DNA of 64,000 nt. Origin: Lepraria neglecta (Eukaryota > Ascomycota > Lecanoromycetes > Lecanorales > Stereocaulaceae). The stretch covers positions 2,914,001 through 2,978,000 of the forward strand of contig CM065649.1 of NCBI GenBank assembly GCA_033220425.1. Direction: 5' to 3'. The notes under the pieces were generated by a model, which was given only the letters and a program-made list of their open reading frames with translations, was not told where the DNA came from and made no database searches. Positions within the stretch are counted from its first letter, which is position 1; the number at the start of each line of letters is the position of its first letter. Of the stretch, positions 43,442 through 57,341 are shown in pieces. The position numbers and the translations under genes were made by a program.

Positions 43442-46400
43442 CAAAGAGAATTTACTAGTTCTTCCTAGGATATAGTAAGCTATAGTTAGAACGACTCGGG
43501 AAGGAGCTAAGTTACGATCTATATACTAAAAACTATTATTCAACGGAATAGTATACCTACCTATATAATAACTACGCGAAATATATATAGTCGAAGTCGG
43601 AAATAGGGTTCCTACTCCTATAAACGGGAAAAGAGTAATCCCTCGTAGTAGGGGTAGCTATAAGGAGATCAATATGTTAACCCCCAAATAATATCTATAT
43701 TCCGCACAATATAATATATATATAAAGATACTAGTAATCGTTAACGAATAGGGGACCATTACGATAATAGATTCTAGAGCTACTAGAAACTTTATTTCGC
43801 GAGACTTGGTACGAATAACTAGAATACCGACTCGAAAGAAGTCGCGATAGTATAACCTTTAGATAGCCGATAGGTTAATACTATCAACAGGAAAGGTAGA
43901 CGAAGAGATACTTTCGTTACCTATTATAATTTAGCGCTACTATAAGGAGATTACCTTTAACGTTATTAGGATAGCTACCTATTATATAATTTTAGGAATA
44001 CCTTGGTTAAAGAAGTATAACCTAATAATTAATTAGGCTCGAGGAGTACTTAAGATAGATTAATCCGGCAATATCACTAGGATTATACCTATATATTAGT
44101 AGCGTTTAATAGTAGATAAGAAGTTGAACCGAAGACTAGTCGAGGTATATATTACCTTAGCTTCGAATATTAAGGACGGCCTCTAATAGAGAGGGTCTAA
44201 CTCTATAGTTACTAGTATAGGTTAGTAGGATAACTAAGTAAGAGCTAAGAAAAGAGGTATTGATATACCCTCTATCCCTCGAGAATATAATATATAGGTA
44301 TATTTATTCGAGGAAGAGACGAATACAAAAGTATTACCTAAGTATAAGCTATAGGATTATAAGATTAAACTTGAACCTAGTAAGTAACTAATATTTAGAC
44401 CTATTTACGTATTATTAGAGAAGGAACTTAAAGTACTTCGCGGGTATATTAACAAGAACCTTAAAAAGGGATTTATTTAAGAATCTAAATTACTAGTAGG
44501 GTACCCGATCCTCTTTATACCAAAGAAGGACGGAAGCTTATAGCTATATATCGACTATCGAAAGTTAAACGACATTACTATAAAGAATAGATATCTATTA
44601 CTAAATATAGGGGAGCTATAGGATCGGCTTAGCAAAGTAAAGATATTTACTAAACTAGATCTTAGAGGCGTATATAATCTTATCTAGATAAAAGAAGGCG
44701 AGGAATAGAAAACTACCTTCCGGACTAGATATAGCTACTATAAATATCTAGTAATACCGTTTGGACTCACCAACGCACTAGTAACCTGCCAAGTACTTAT
44801 TAATAATATTATAAGAATACACTTAGATCGAATAGCGATAGCGTACCTCGACGAAATACTAATTTATTCTGAAAACAAGGAAGAGTATATTCTATATATA
44901 TAGGACGTCCTTAGATACCTATTATAGGCGGGACTCCTCCTTAAACTAGAAAAGTACGAATTCTATAAAATAGAAGTGGAATTTCTAGGATTTATAGTTA
45001 GTACAAAAGGTATTAGTATAAGCCTAGAAAAGATGAAGGCTATAGCGGAATAGCCTATACTATAGGACGTTAAAGTAGTACAAAGCTTCTTAGGATTCGC
45101 CAACTTTAATAGGAAGTTTATCGAGGGCTACTCTAAGAAGGTACTACTACTAACGGATATTATAAAGAAGGATATCGGGTTTATATAGGGAAAAGACTAA
45201 TAGAAGTTATTTAATACACTAAAGAAAGCGTATACGGATCTACTAGTACTCTATACCTTTTAGGCCAATATACCGGCCCGTATCGAAATAGATGCCTTAG
45301 ATCTCGCAATCGGGATATATCTATATTAGGAGAGAGATAGGAAGTAGTATCTAGTTACCTACTATTTAAGAAAGATATTAGTAGTAGAGCAAAACTACGA
45401 TATATACGATAAGGAACTACTTGCCGTAGTTTATATACTTTAGAACTAGCGAGTATATATAGAGAGCTACTCGGATCTAACTATCTTTATGGATTATAAG
45501 AACCTTCTTAACTTTATAATAATAAAAGAGTTAAATAGAAGATAGGTTCGATAGTTAGAACTTCTAGGATAATGAAAGTTTAAGATAACCTATACCCTAG
45601 GAAAGGATAATAGTCGAGTAGATACCCTTAGTAGGCAATTAGACTATATAGAAGAAAAGAATATTACGGAATAACCTATCCTAAAGAGAGAAGCGGACGG
45701 ATCGCTAGTACTATACTAGGTATTAGCTATAACCCTTCGTATATTAGAACCTAATATAATAGATAGGATTGTAAAGGCCTACGATGACGATATATTCGCA
45801 ACGAGCTTACGAAAGAATTAGTAAAACTTAGTATTGCTTAAATACTAGGATAAGACCTACTTACCTGATATATATATTAAAGAAGTAATTAGAGATTATC
45901 ACGACGACCCGTTACAAGGTTATCTAGGAGTCTCTAAGACTATAGAACTTCTAGGACGAGGATACGCGGTGCTAAAGCTTCGGACGCGCGTTAAATAATA
46001 TATTAAGGAATATATCGAGTACTAGTAGAATAAAGCGGTATAATACGCCAAGTATAGACAAATATAGTTTACTCCCGTACTAGAGTTACTATAGGATGAT
46101 ATCATAATAGACTTTATAGTTAAACTACTACTATCGAAGGACCTAGCTATATAGGATACCTTTAACTTAATTATAGTCATTATAGATAAACTAACGAAGT
46201 ATACGATTATAATACTATTCAAAGAAACCTATAAAGCGGATTAGTTAGCCTTTATACTACTTAATAAACTAATAAGGGATTATAGTATACTAAAGTCAAT
46301 AATATCCGATAGAGATAAGTTATTTACTTCTAACTACTAGAGAATACTTATAGTAGTAATTAGAACCAAACTTCGGATATTAATAGTATATTACCTATAG

Positions 46401-48133
46401 ACTAATAGATAAACGGAACGTGCAAATTAAATAATAGAAGTATACTTAAGATATTATATAAACTAAAAGTAGAATAATTAGGTTTTACTACTTCTAATAG
46501 TATAACTAGCGTATAATAATAAGAGGTTAGATACGATAGGACTAACCCTATTCTTTACAAACTATAGAAAAAATATAAATATATTTCTAGATCTAAGAAA
46601 AGGACCTAATATAGAAAAGGCCTTAGTTAAGACTAAAGAGCTAAAGAATTTATATAAGGATATATAAAGGTCTATTAAAAGCTTAAACGGTATATTAAAG
46701 GAATAGGTTAATAAGAAAAGAAAGAATATTCCTTAGCTAAAAGAGGGGGATAAAGTATACCTCCTAATAAAAAATATAAGGATAACGAGACTAAGTAAGA
46801 AACTAGATTACGTTAAGGTTAGACTATTCTTAATCAAACGGGTAAAAGGACCGGTTAATTATAAACTCTAACTTCTACCTGACGTAAATTTATATCCGGT
46901 ATTCTATATCTTACTCCTAGAGCTAGTAGACTCTAGTATACCTCTCTAAAAAAATATTTTATTATAATATTAAGGAAGAAACGGAGTATAAGGTCGAGAG
47001 GATCCTAGATAGAAGGAATTAGTTCTATCTAGTTAAATAGAAAGGGTATAACAAAATAGAAAATACCTAGGAACCTCTTAGGAATCTTGCGGGGAACTAT
47101 AAGGAATATCTATAAGAGTTCTATTAGAAATAAGAGAGGACTAGTTAAAGCCCTTAGGGATACCTAAACTATCGGGGAGATTAAAATACTCGGACGAGAT
47201 ATTAAAAGAAAGGTTATTAGGGTTAAGTAGAGCGGCTTCGTCGCGCTCTATCTCCTTAATATTTAATAGCTTATAATAAACTAATAGATCTTCCTCCTCC
47301 TTAAGCTTCTTAACTTCACGGTTTAACCTTATAGTACGCGCAGCAAGTTCGGCTTGCTTATAGAGCGCCTCGCGCAGCGTAATTATCTTTTCGCAACGTT
47401 TCTTTTATATACGGCGAAGCTTGGCCTTAGAGAAAGCGAGTTCGTAGGATAGCCTAGACGATATATACTCTATACACGACTTCGATTCGGCCCCGATACG
47501 GCACTCCTTCTCGTAGCGGATATAGTACTTATACTTCCGTATAACGATAACGGCGGCGCTCGAGCCAGCAAGAATACGCTATCTTCTAATTACTAACTTG
47601 GATAGGTTCTCGGGCTTTAGACGAGGTATAGAGGATAGTAGATTATCCTCGGGACGAGAATTCTAGGAGAGGGAGCTAATATTACGAGCCAAGAATATAC
47701 TAGGAGGAACGCGCTAAGAGCGTACAGGTTAGTATAGGGCTTGGCAGGGTCTAGTTTAGACGAATTGATATTCGACTCGTTTAACTTGGATATAGTTTAG
47801 ATGAATCGATGTTCGACTTGTTTAACTCGGATATAGTTTAGACGAATCGATATTCGACTCGTTTGAATATAGAAGCTTGGCGTGGATTTCCTATCGCTAT
47901 ATATACAGAGTACCTACTTACTATTTAGAGTATCGTGCTTAACTTCGTATCTTACCTTGTACTTAATTATATACGATAGATCTCTTAGGCTAGGCACTAA
48001 ATATATATATTATCTAATTATATACTAGACCCGCTTAGTATCACTTGAAGCCTACTTTATACTCTTACTCTATATACCTCTATTCTAGTAAGAATCAATC
48101 TATATACGATACCGGAACGTACGGTTCGTAACA
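43442..48133 (+). mobile_element. Ty3/Gypsy fragment with 3' LTR (fossil)
   Basis: Plus strand. Parts are protease (about 43.68-44.08 kb), reverse transcriptase (44.38-45.12 kb), RNase H (45.23-45.65 kb), integrase (45.84-46.56 kb) and a chromodomain-like end (about 47.0-47.08 kb). A long non-coding tail, a purine tract (about 47664-47679) and an LTR (47680-48133, starting TATTACGAGCC and ending CGTAACA) follow. The 5' part is not represented. It is broken very many times and RIP-altered. Confidence 0.8.
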
Positions 48134-50013
48134 CTAGGTTTAGACTCGAAATCCGCTATATATTTAGACTATCTAACGAAGTCAATATAGTAATATATAT
48201 TATCTAGTACCTTACCCAAAAGAAGTCTATATTAGAGTATTTAACTTAGTTTTAATAGTATATAGCTAAGATAGATTAGGATGATAACGTATTAATAACT
48301 ATATATCGGAGAGGGCTAAAGGATAACGTTAAGGACGAACTTATAAAAACGGGTTATATTATTAATACTCTCGACAAACTAATTAAAGAAGTAATTAAGA
48401 TTGATAATAAGTTATTTAAAAGAGTTATAGAGAAGAAGTATAATAGAGGAGTTAGCGGAATAGGATACTCAAGCTTTTTTACTAAATCGAAGAGCTACTA
48501 TCTAGGATACAAAGAACGCGACCCCTACGGACTAATACTAATAGAACTAGATTTCACGGAGAAGAAAGGAAAGCAAGCCTTTAGAAGGCCTACTAGGGGT
48601 AAGAAGTAGTATAGGGGCAAGAAAATACTAAAGTTTTATAGCTATAGTAAACCGGGCTACTTTACTAGAGACTACAAGTCGAAAAATATAGTATATCGAC
48701 CGCAGCTTAATATACTAGAAAGAGTATATATCTAGGACGATATAGACGGTACGTCTAAGAAAAAACTACTAATATAGGATAAAGTTAAGGAAGATATTAA
48801 CTCCTAGTATAATAGGATAATATAGAACAAACTTAATAAAGAATCTAATAACGAGGACGAATTTATAGAAGACTTTAACTTATATATTAGAGAATAATAA
48901 GAAGAAAACCTGAGTATTAGAGATAATAGTAATACTTAAGAAGAATCTAAGTAGGATTAGGAAGAAAGGGAAATAGACCTAGAGTAGAAAGAAGCCCTTA
49001 GTACGTTAGAAGCTAAGTAGGAAGATATATAACTACTAAGGGAATCGATATCTAGATATACTATATCTAAGGAAGAAGGAAACTCTAAGGAACTAATAGA
49101 TAAACTCGAACTAGGATTTATTAAGTCTAAGGGGAAAGGGAAGTAAGAAGTAAAGGAGTAAAGAATAAAGGAACTATAGGCAAGTATCGAAATTAAAAAA
49201 GACTACTAATATAATATCTTTTACCTAGACCACTAGAGAATATAATAGAAGTACTATATAGATCGATTATATCTATTATACGAACTAGGAAGATAATATA
49301 CTAACGGAGAATTGTCTAAAGGATATAGGTTCTAATAGTAGATACACTGTATTAAAGACTTATACGAGTAGTACCTAGCTTAGAAGCGAAAGTATTAGTA
49401 CTTCCTAGGGTATAGATAGATATAGACGAACAATCTACGAAGAGAATTAATCTATAATCTAGATATAGAAGAATATTATATAATAGAATAGTATATATAC
49501 CTCTATAAGAAATATCAAAAATATATAAGATAGAAAGAACTTATAGGATTCCTTCCCGATTAGAGAAAAGAGTAATCCCTTATAGTAGGGGTAGCTATAA
49601 GGAGATTAATATGTTAACCCCTAAATAATACCTGTGTTCCGCGCAGTACGATATATATGTAAAGATACCGGTAATTGTTAACGGATAGCGGACCGTTGCG
49701 ATAATAGATTCTAGAGCTACTAGAAACTTTATTTCGCGAGACTTAGTATAATTAACTAGATTACTAACCCGAAAGAAGTCTTAATAGTATAATCTCTAGA
49801 TAGCTAATAGGTTAATACTATCAATAGGAAAGGTAGATAAAGAGATACTTTCGTTATCTATTATAATTTAGTACTACTATAAGGAGATTACCTTTAATAT
49901 TATTAGGATAGCTACCTATTATATAATTTTAGGAATACCTTGGTTAAAGAAGTATAACCTAATAATCGATTAGGCTCGAGGAGTACTTAAGATAGATTAA
50001 TCCGATAATATTA
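48134..50013 (+). mobile_element. Ty3/Gypsy fragment, gag to protease (fossil), resumed at 56545-56614
   Basis: A plus-strand gag part (48.13-48.7 kb, zinc-knuckle-like stretch near 48.64 kb) and protease part (about 49.57-50.01 kb) related to the neighbouring copies. A younger Gypsy element is inserted at 50014. The interrupted sequence continues after 56544 with the TATTA duplication and ends near 56614. It is broken many times. Confidence 0.75.
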
Positions 50014-50398
50014 TATTAGAACCATTGGTTCTAACAGGACTGTCCTGTAGGACAAGGTACTATAGACAGGACTAGCAACTGTAGCGATGAGCGCAACGAG
50101 CGCCGTGCGCTCATGGCGCTCATAGAATGCTTGGCAGGATTTCTTATGTCTATATATACGGGGCTTTGCCCGTTGTTTGGAACAGTGTGTTCAACTTAGT
50201 AAACCATTACTTGGTTAATCTTCCTGGTACTCCTTGCACTATACTTTACTAGTTATCAATATAGAACGTATTGACTACCTACATTGAAGAAGACTGCCAT
50301 TCTACCTGAGTGACTCCTCTCCTACAGAAGCATAAGATATCTACGCCTATACCCGGTTATCGTACCGTTAGGTAAATGATCGGACGTGGGTCGTAACA
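50014..50398 (+). repeat. Left LTR of the nested Gypsy element
   Basis: It starts TATTAGAACCATTGG and ends GTCGTAACA. The inverted pair GGTTCTAACAGGAC/GTCCTGTAGGACAAGG and one GCGC-rich unit (GAGCGCCGTGCGCTCA) are inside. Confidence 0.85.
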
Positions 50399-53300
50399 CT
50401 TTGAACACCCTAAGGGATAAGTTCTTTAATAACTTCAGGCAGAAACCCTACCCTAAGTACCTCAACGGTTACTGGCTAGAGACGCTATACTATAGACGAA
50501 GGATCTGGAAAAAGGATCAAGGTTACAGTACCAGACCTGTACTATAGAGACAGGGACAAGCTTGAGCCGTGGCTTACGCAAGTACAACTATACCTTCTGT
50601 TCCAGGGAGACTTGCTCCTAGTAACTAGATATACTACCTTCGCCATATTATACCTACGAGGGCGGGCCTAAAAGTGGGTCGAACCTTTTCTAAAGAAGTA
50701 TATAGAAGACGACGACGAAGACGGCAACGTTAAGTTATAGATAGAAAGTATACCAAAGTTTATAGTTAAAATCCGCCGTATATTCGGACCTTCTAATAAG
50801 GTAAACGTAGTAATACGTATCATTTAGTATATAAAGTAGAAGAAGTCAGCGTCAGAGTTTTCAACTTAGTTTCAAACGTACGCGACTAAAATAGGCTAGG
50901 ATGATGATACGCTGATAACGATATATTATTAGGGCCTTAAAGATAATATTAAAGACGAGCTTATAAGATTCGGAGGAGTAATCGACACTTTGGACGGACT
51001 TATAGAAAATGCGATTAAGATTAATAATAAGCTATTCGAACGATCTATAGAGAAGCGGTATGACGGAGGAGTTAGCGGAACCCGGCACAAGGGATTCTTC
51101 TCGAAAACGAGGAATTACCGACAAGACTATAGAGAACATAATACTTACCGTAGCATAGTGCCAATAGAGATTAACTTTATCTAGATAGGAAAGAAGAAAG
51201 GAAACTTTAAAGGGAAAAAGCAGCACGGGGGAAAGAAAGTAATTACTTGCTATAGCTATAGCAAACTGGGTTACATAGCTAGAGACTACAGGTCGAAGAA
51301 TATAGTGCACCGACCGCAGATTAACGCAATAGAAGGAGAACCTCTAGATAATAAGGAAAACTCCGAAGAAATATGGCTACTCCACGATATAGAAGAATTA
51401 GATCAGGATTCGGAAGACGATACCTTCGAATCAGAATTCAATAAAGAAGTATAGAGATATTACTATAGGGATAGTAATAGATCTCAATAATACGAGACGG
51501 ATCAGGAACAGCGGAAAGCTAGTCCCGAGAGACCAGCAACAACACCCGAATCTGGATCCACTATATCCCAAGTAGAAGGAAAATTACTAGAGATTAAAGA
51601 ACCTTAATCGGACGAAGACGAATATAAACTCTTTAACGAAATCGAAAGCAAAGTAAGAGGTATATTAAATAAGTAATTATCCGTAAAACCCAAATGGTAC
51701 GAACCTGTACGAGACTATCGATACAATAGGGAACATTAGTAATATAGCGAGATTCTATATACTGAATGTATATTACCCGATTATTCAGTATATAGAGAAG
51801 AAAGGGGCCGTCTAGCGAAAGAGCGCACGGTACCTCTACTTAAGAAAGCTTACTATAGAGAAATATAGTAGTATAAGTATAAGGAAGATAGATACTAATA
51901 GTATCTTACGAGCAAGAGGAAGTATTATTATTTCCTATACTTTACAGAAAAATAGGAGAAGGAGAGAAATAACTTACTCAAGGTCTTTAAGAGAGGAGCT
52001 TATAACTAGGTACTATAGTATAGCTACCTACACGACAAATACATTCCGCATAAGGGGATTAAGGAAGTATACGGCTTCCTACCATTATAGGGAAAAAGAA
52101 TGATCTCTCATACTACGGGGAAGCATAAGGAGATTAATACGTTATTCCCCAAACAATAATTATGTTCCGCCCAATACCACACTTATATTATTATACTAGT
52201 GAATATTAATAGATAGCGGACCGTAGCGATAATAGATAGCGGAGCTACAGGAAATTTCATCTCAAGGAACTTGGTAGACTTAAGCGGCCTACTAACCTAA
52301 AAGAAGAAATTATCTTATAAGCTACGCCTAGCTAACAGGTTAGTATTCTCAATAGGAAAAGTAGAGGAGGAAATACTCTCCCTACCAGTAATAATTTAGT
52401 AATACTACAAGGAAATTATATTCGATATAGTTAGGATAGCTACTTACAATATTATTTTAGGAATACCTTAGTTAAATAAATATAACCTAGGAATCAACTG
52501 GAAGACGAAAGTACTTAAATTCGGATGATCTAGAAACGTTACTAGTATTAGACCTATTAGTCGATAGTAGACGATAATAGATAAGAGAAGGAACCGAAGA
52601 CCGGTCGAAGTATATATTACTTTATTCTCAAACGATAAGAGCGACTTCTAAGAGAGAAGGCTCGACTCCTTAGTTACTAGTAAAGGTTAGCGGGATACTA
52701 AAGAGAGAGCTATTGAAGGGAAAGACGAACCTTCTGCGATCCCTCGGGAATATAAACGGTAGGTATACCTATTCGAGGAAGAGACGAGCGCAAAAGCGTT
52801 GCCTAAGTACTAGCTATAGGATTATAAGATCGAACTCGAACCTAGCAAGGCGCCGATATTTGGACCTATCTATATATTATTAGAAAAGGAACTTACTATA
52901 CTTCGCGGGTATATCGGGGAGAACCTTAAGAAAGGATTTATTCGGGAATCCAAATTACTAGCAGGTTATCCAATCCTCTTCGCGCCGAAGAAAGACGGAA
53001 ACTTAAGACTATATATTAACTATCGAAAGTTGAACGACATTACTATCAAGAATCGTTACCCTTTGCCAAATATTAGCGAGCTGTAGGATCGGCTCGGCAA
53101 GGCAAAGATATTTACTAAACTGGACCTTAGGGGCGTATATAATCTAATCCGAATAAAGGAAGGCGAAGAATGGAAAACTACCTTCCGGACCAGATATAGC
53201 CACTACGAGTACCTAGTAATACCGTTTGGACTTACCAACGTACTAGTAACCTGCCAAGCACTTGTTAATAACGTCATACGAGTATACTTAGATCGAACAG

Positions 53301-56117
53301 CGATAGCGTACCTCGATAATATCTTGATCTACTCTGAGAAAAAGGAAGAACATATCAAGTATATATAGGATGTTATCGAATACCTGTCGTAAGTAGGACT
53401 TCTCCTTAAACTAGAAAAGTGCGAATTTTACAGGGACTCTATCGAGTTCCTAGGATTTGTGGTTAGTATAAAAGGTATTAGTATAAGCCTAGAAAAAATC
53501 AAAGCTATAGCGGAATAGCCTATACCACAGGACGTCAAAGTAGTGCAAAGTTTCTTGGGATTTGCTAACTTTAATAGGAAGTTTATCGAAGGCTACTTAA
53601 AGAAAGTACTTCTACTTATAGATATTATAAAGAAAGATATTAGATTTATATAGGGATAAGAACAACAAAAGTCGTTTGACATATTGAAAAAAGCATGTAC
53701 AGATCTACTAGTACTCTATACCTTTCAAGCTAACGAACCGGCTCGTATCGAAATAGATACCTCGGATCTCGTAATAGGAGTATGCCTTTGTCAAATGAAG
53801 GACTAAAAGTAGTATCCAGTTACCTACTTTTCACGAAAAATGTTAGTAGTAGAATAAAACTATAATATATACGACAAAGAACTACTTACTATAGTATATA
53901 CACTTTAAAATTGGAGAGTGTACGCAGAAAGCTACTCGGACCTAACCATCTTTACGGATTATAAGAATCTTCTTAATTTTATAATAACGAAAGAGTTAAA
54001 TAGAAGATAGGTTAGATAGTCGGAACTACTTAGACAATACAAGTTCAAGATAACTTACACCCCAGGAAAAGATAATGGTCGAGTAGATGCGCTTAGTAGG
54101 CGATCAGACTATATAGAAGAAAAGAATATTACGGAACGACCAATCCTAAAACGAGAAGCCGATGGATTATTGGTGCCACACCAGGTATTAGCAATGACCC
54201 TTCGTATATTAGGACCTGATACGACCGACAAGATCGTAAGGGCCTATAGCAACGATATATTCGCAATAAAGCTACGACAGGATCAACTAGATTCAGTATT
54301 ACTCAGATATTAGGAAAAAACTTACTTACCTGATATATACGTTAAAGAAGTGATTAGAGATCACCACGATAACCCTTTACAAGGTCACCCTAGAGTATCT
54401 AAGACAATAGAACTCCTAGGACGAGGATACGCAGCACCGAAACTTCGAGCACGCGTTAAATAATATATTAAGGAATGTATTCAATACCAGCAGAACAAGT
54501 CTGTACGACACGCCAAATACGGGCAAATTCAGTTTATACCTGTACTAGAATCACTATAGGATAATATTACAATAGACTTTATAGTCAAACTACTACCTTT
54601 AAAGGATCCGGCGACGCAGGACACCTTCGATTCAATCATAGTCATTATGGACAAGCTTACGAAGTATACGATTATAATACCTTTCAAGGAGATATACAAA
54701 GTAGATTAGTTAGCTTTTATATTACTCGACAAGTTAGTTAGAGATTATAGTATACCCAAGTCGATAATATCCGATAGAGACAAGTTATTCACTTCTAACT
54801 ATTAGAGAACGCTAATTGCAGCGATTGGAACTAAACTTCGGATATTAACTACTTACTATCTATAGACTAATAGATAAATAGAACGTGCGAATCAAATAAT
54901 AGAAGTATACCTAAGATATTATATAAACCTAAAACAAGATAACTAGGTCTTACTACTTCTAATAGTATAACTAGTATATAACGATAAAAGGTTAGATATA
55001 ATAGGCCTGATACCATTCTTTACCAACTATAGAAAGAATATAAATATATTTCTGTAAGCTAGGGAAGGACCTAACGTAGAAAAAGCCTTAGTTAGAGTAG
55101 AAGAGCTGAAGAATTTATATAAAGATATATAAAGGATAATTAAGAGCTTAAATAATAAGTTAAAGGAATAAGTCAATAATAAAAGAAAGAATATTCCTTA
55201 GCTTAAAGAGGGGGATAAAGTATACCTCCTAATAAAAAATATGAAGATAACGAGACTAAGCAAGAAACTAGATTATATTAAGGTTAGACTATTCTTAATT
55301 AAGAAGGTAAAGGGGGCCGTTAACTATAAACTCGAGCTTCTACCTGACGCCAAAGTATATCCGGTATTCTATATCTCACTTCTGGAGCTAGCAGACTCTA
55401 ATATACTACTCTAAGAAATATTCTACTATAACGTTAAGGAAGAAATAGAGTATAAGGTCGAGAGGATCCTAGATAGAAGAAATCAGTTCTATCTAGTTAA
55501 ATAGAAAGGGTATAATAAAACGGAAAGTACCTGGGAACCTCTTAGGAACCTTGCGGGGAATTACGGGGAACGCCTATAAGAGTTTCATCGGAGACAAGAG
55601 AAGACCAGTCGAAACTCTCAGGGCCCTCTAGGCCGGGGGGGAGGTCGAACTGCTCGGAGCCGACGTTGAATATTAAACTGTTAGGAGTGTCGGAAGGAAG
55701 GTCCTTATCCCTCTCTAACTCCTCGATATTCTATAACTCGCGCTTAACCAACTTTTTCTCTTTATCCTAGACTCGATCAAATTACAATTAGAGGCGTATA
55801 AGTTTCGCCTGTATTTCTTTTATCTCTAACCAAGTATTATTACAAACTTTCTTAATACGACGCATCTCGTCGATAGATATAACTAGGTTATACTTCTTGC
55901 CTGCCGCGACGCAGTTAGAATAATAATCCAAACGAATACCTACCAAGTATTACCTGTTACCTTTCGTATAGAGGGTATAAGGACGTATTACAAATCTAGA
56001 TAATTTACCGGAGAGCTCTTTACGACGGACAATGGGATCTTTAGAATAGATATTTCGACGAGGAGGTATAAAGGATAGATGGTTTCTCGGGACGAGAAAT
56101 CTAGAGGAGGGGGCTAG

Positions 56118-56544
56118 TATTAGAACCATTGGTTCTAACAGGACTGTCCTGTAGGACAAGGTACTATAGACAGGACTAGTAACTGTAGCGATGAGCGCAA
56201 CGAGCGCCGTGCGCTCATAGCGCTCAAGAATAATAAGCGCAATGAGCGCCGTGCGCTCATAGCGCTCATAGAATGCTTGGCAGGATTTCTTATGTCTACA
56301 TATACGGGGCTTTGCCCGTTGTTTAGAACAGTATGTTCAACTTGGTAAACTATTACTTGGTTAGTCTTCCTGGTACTCCTTGTACTATACTTTACTAGTT
56401 ATTAATATAGAACGCATTGACTACCTACATTGAAGAAGACTGCCATTCTACCTGAGTGACTCCTCTCCCACAGAAGCATAAGACATCTACGCCCATACCC
56501 GGTTATCGCACCGTTAGGTAAACGATCGGACGTGGGTCGTAACC
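56118..56544 (+). repeat. Right LTR of the nested Gypsy element, with an extra 42-bp unit
   Basis: It matches 50014-50398 but carries two copies of the GAGCGCCGTGCGCTCATAG unit instead of one (about 56195-56275). Confidence 0.85.
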
Positions 56545-56549
56545 TATTA

Positions 56550-57341
56550 CTAGGATTATACCTATATATTAGTAGTATTTAATAGTAGATAAGAAGTTAA
56601 ACCGAAGATTAGTGTTCTCACTCCTGAAGCTATATATACCGGCACAAGTAGATATATAAATAGATGCTTGGGCGGTCTAACGCCAGGGCTAGCAGGCCTA
56701 GAAAGGCTACAACAGGTGCCCCAGCGCTAGAAAACTCCTATACCTAGGCGGTATAGACCTAGAGTGTAGATAGGCTATATATAGGCTATATATAAGGTGC
56801 GAGTAGGCGGGAAAGAACTACTATAGCTCTAAAAGAGATAAACTCGACTGAAGAGCTAACTACTAGTAGGATACTTATATAAATAGTACTCTTAGGAAGT
56901 ACGGATCTCTCGCTATAGCCTATAGTTATAGCGTATAGCTGAAACCGTATCTTATTATAAGATATACTAACCTATAGTCCTACTATAGCGATTAGTATTC
57001 TTACTCCTAAAGCTATATATACCGGTATAAGTGGATATATAAATAGATGCTTGGGCGGTCTAACGCTAGGGCTAGCAGGCCTAGAAAGGCTATAACAGGT
57101 GCCCTAGCGCTAGAAAACTCCTAAATAACACCTAAATAACGCCCCCGTAGAGGGTTTCCGAGGAAGGCCTCGTAGGGTAGCTCCTAGCGAGTATCGCTAG
57201 TACTAGCGCTACTAGTACTAATATAATACTATAAGTATTCGCTTAGGATAAGTAACTATATATAGACGATAGGAGTCCGACTTCTATCGCCCTAGTAGCT
57301 AGATTTCTTTATTACTAAGGCCTACCTCTTATACGGAGGTG
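56550..57341. repeat. End of the older Gypsy fragment, then a direct-repeat block
   Basis: 56550-56614 completes the interrupted Gypsy fragment. 56615-56735 and 56997-57120 are direct copies of about 125 bp (GCTTGGGCGGTCTAACGC, then GCGCTAGAAAACTCCTA). Between them lies a block (56813-56995) shared with 40236-40410. The arrangement resembles the split direct repeats at the end of some tyrosine-recombinase retroelements. 57121-57341 has no recognised content. Confidence 0.5.

Larger units (their letters stand above)
50014..56544 (+). mobile_element. Ty3/Gypsy chromovirus inserted in an older copy (fossil)
   Basis: 6531 bp, plus strand, with a 5-bp duplication TATTA (50009-50013 and 56545-56549). 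LTRs are 50014-50398 and 56118-56544. Parts are gag (about 50.6-51.3 kb, zinc knuckle near 51.25 kb), protease (52.13-52.54 kb) and reverse transcriptase (52.9-53.56 kb). RNase H (53.7-54.1 kb), integrase (54.34-55.05 kb), chromodomain (55.44-55.56 kb) and a purine tract before the right LTR follow. It is less altered than its neighbours but still broken in many places. Confidence 0.85.

Noticed and set aside
43442-56614. A permuted circular Gypsy copy (protease to LTR to gag to protease)
   Set aside because: The gag part after the LTR does not begin where a normal internal region would, so two independent fragments explain it at least as well.
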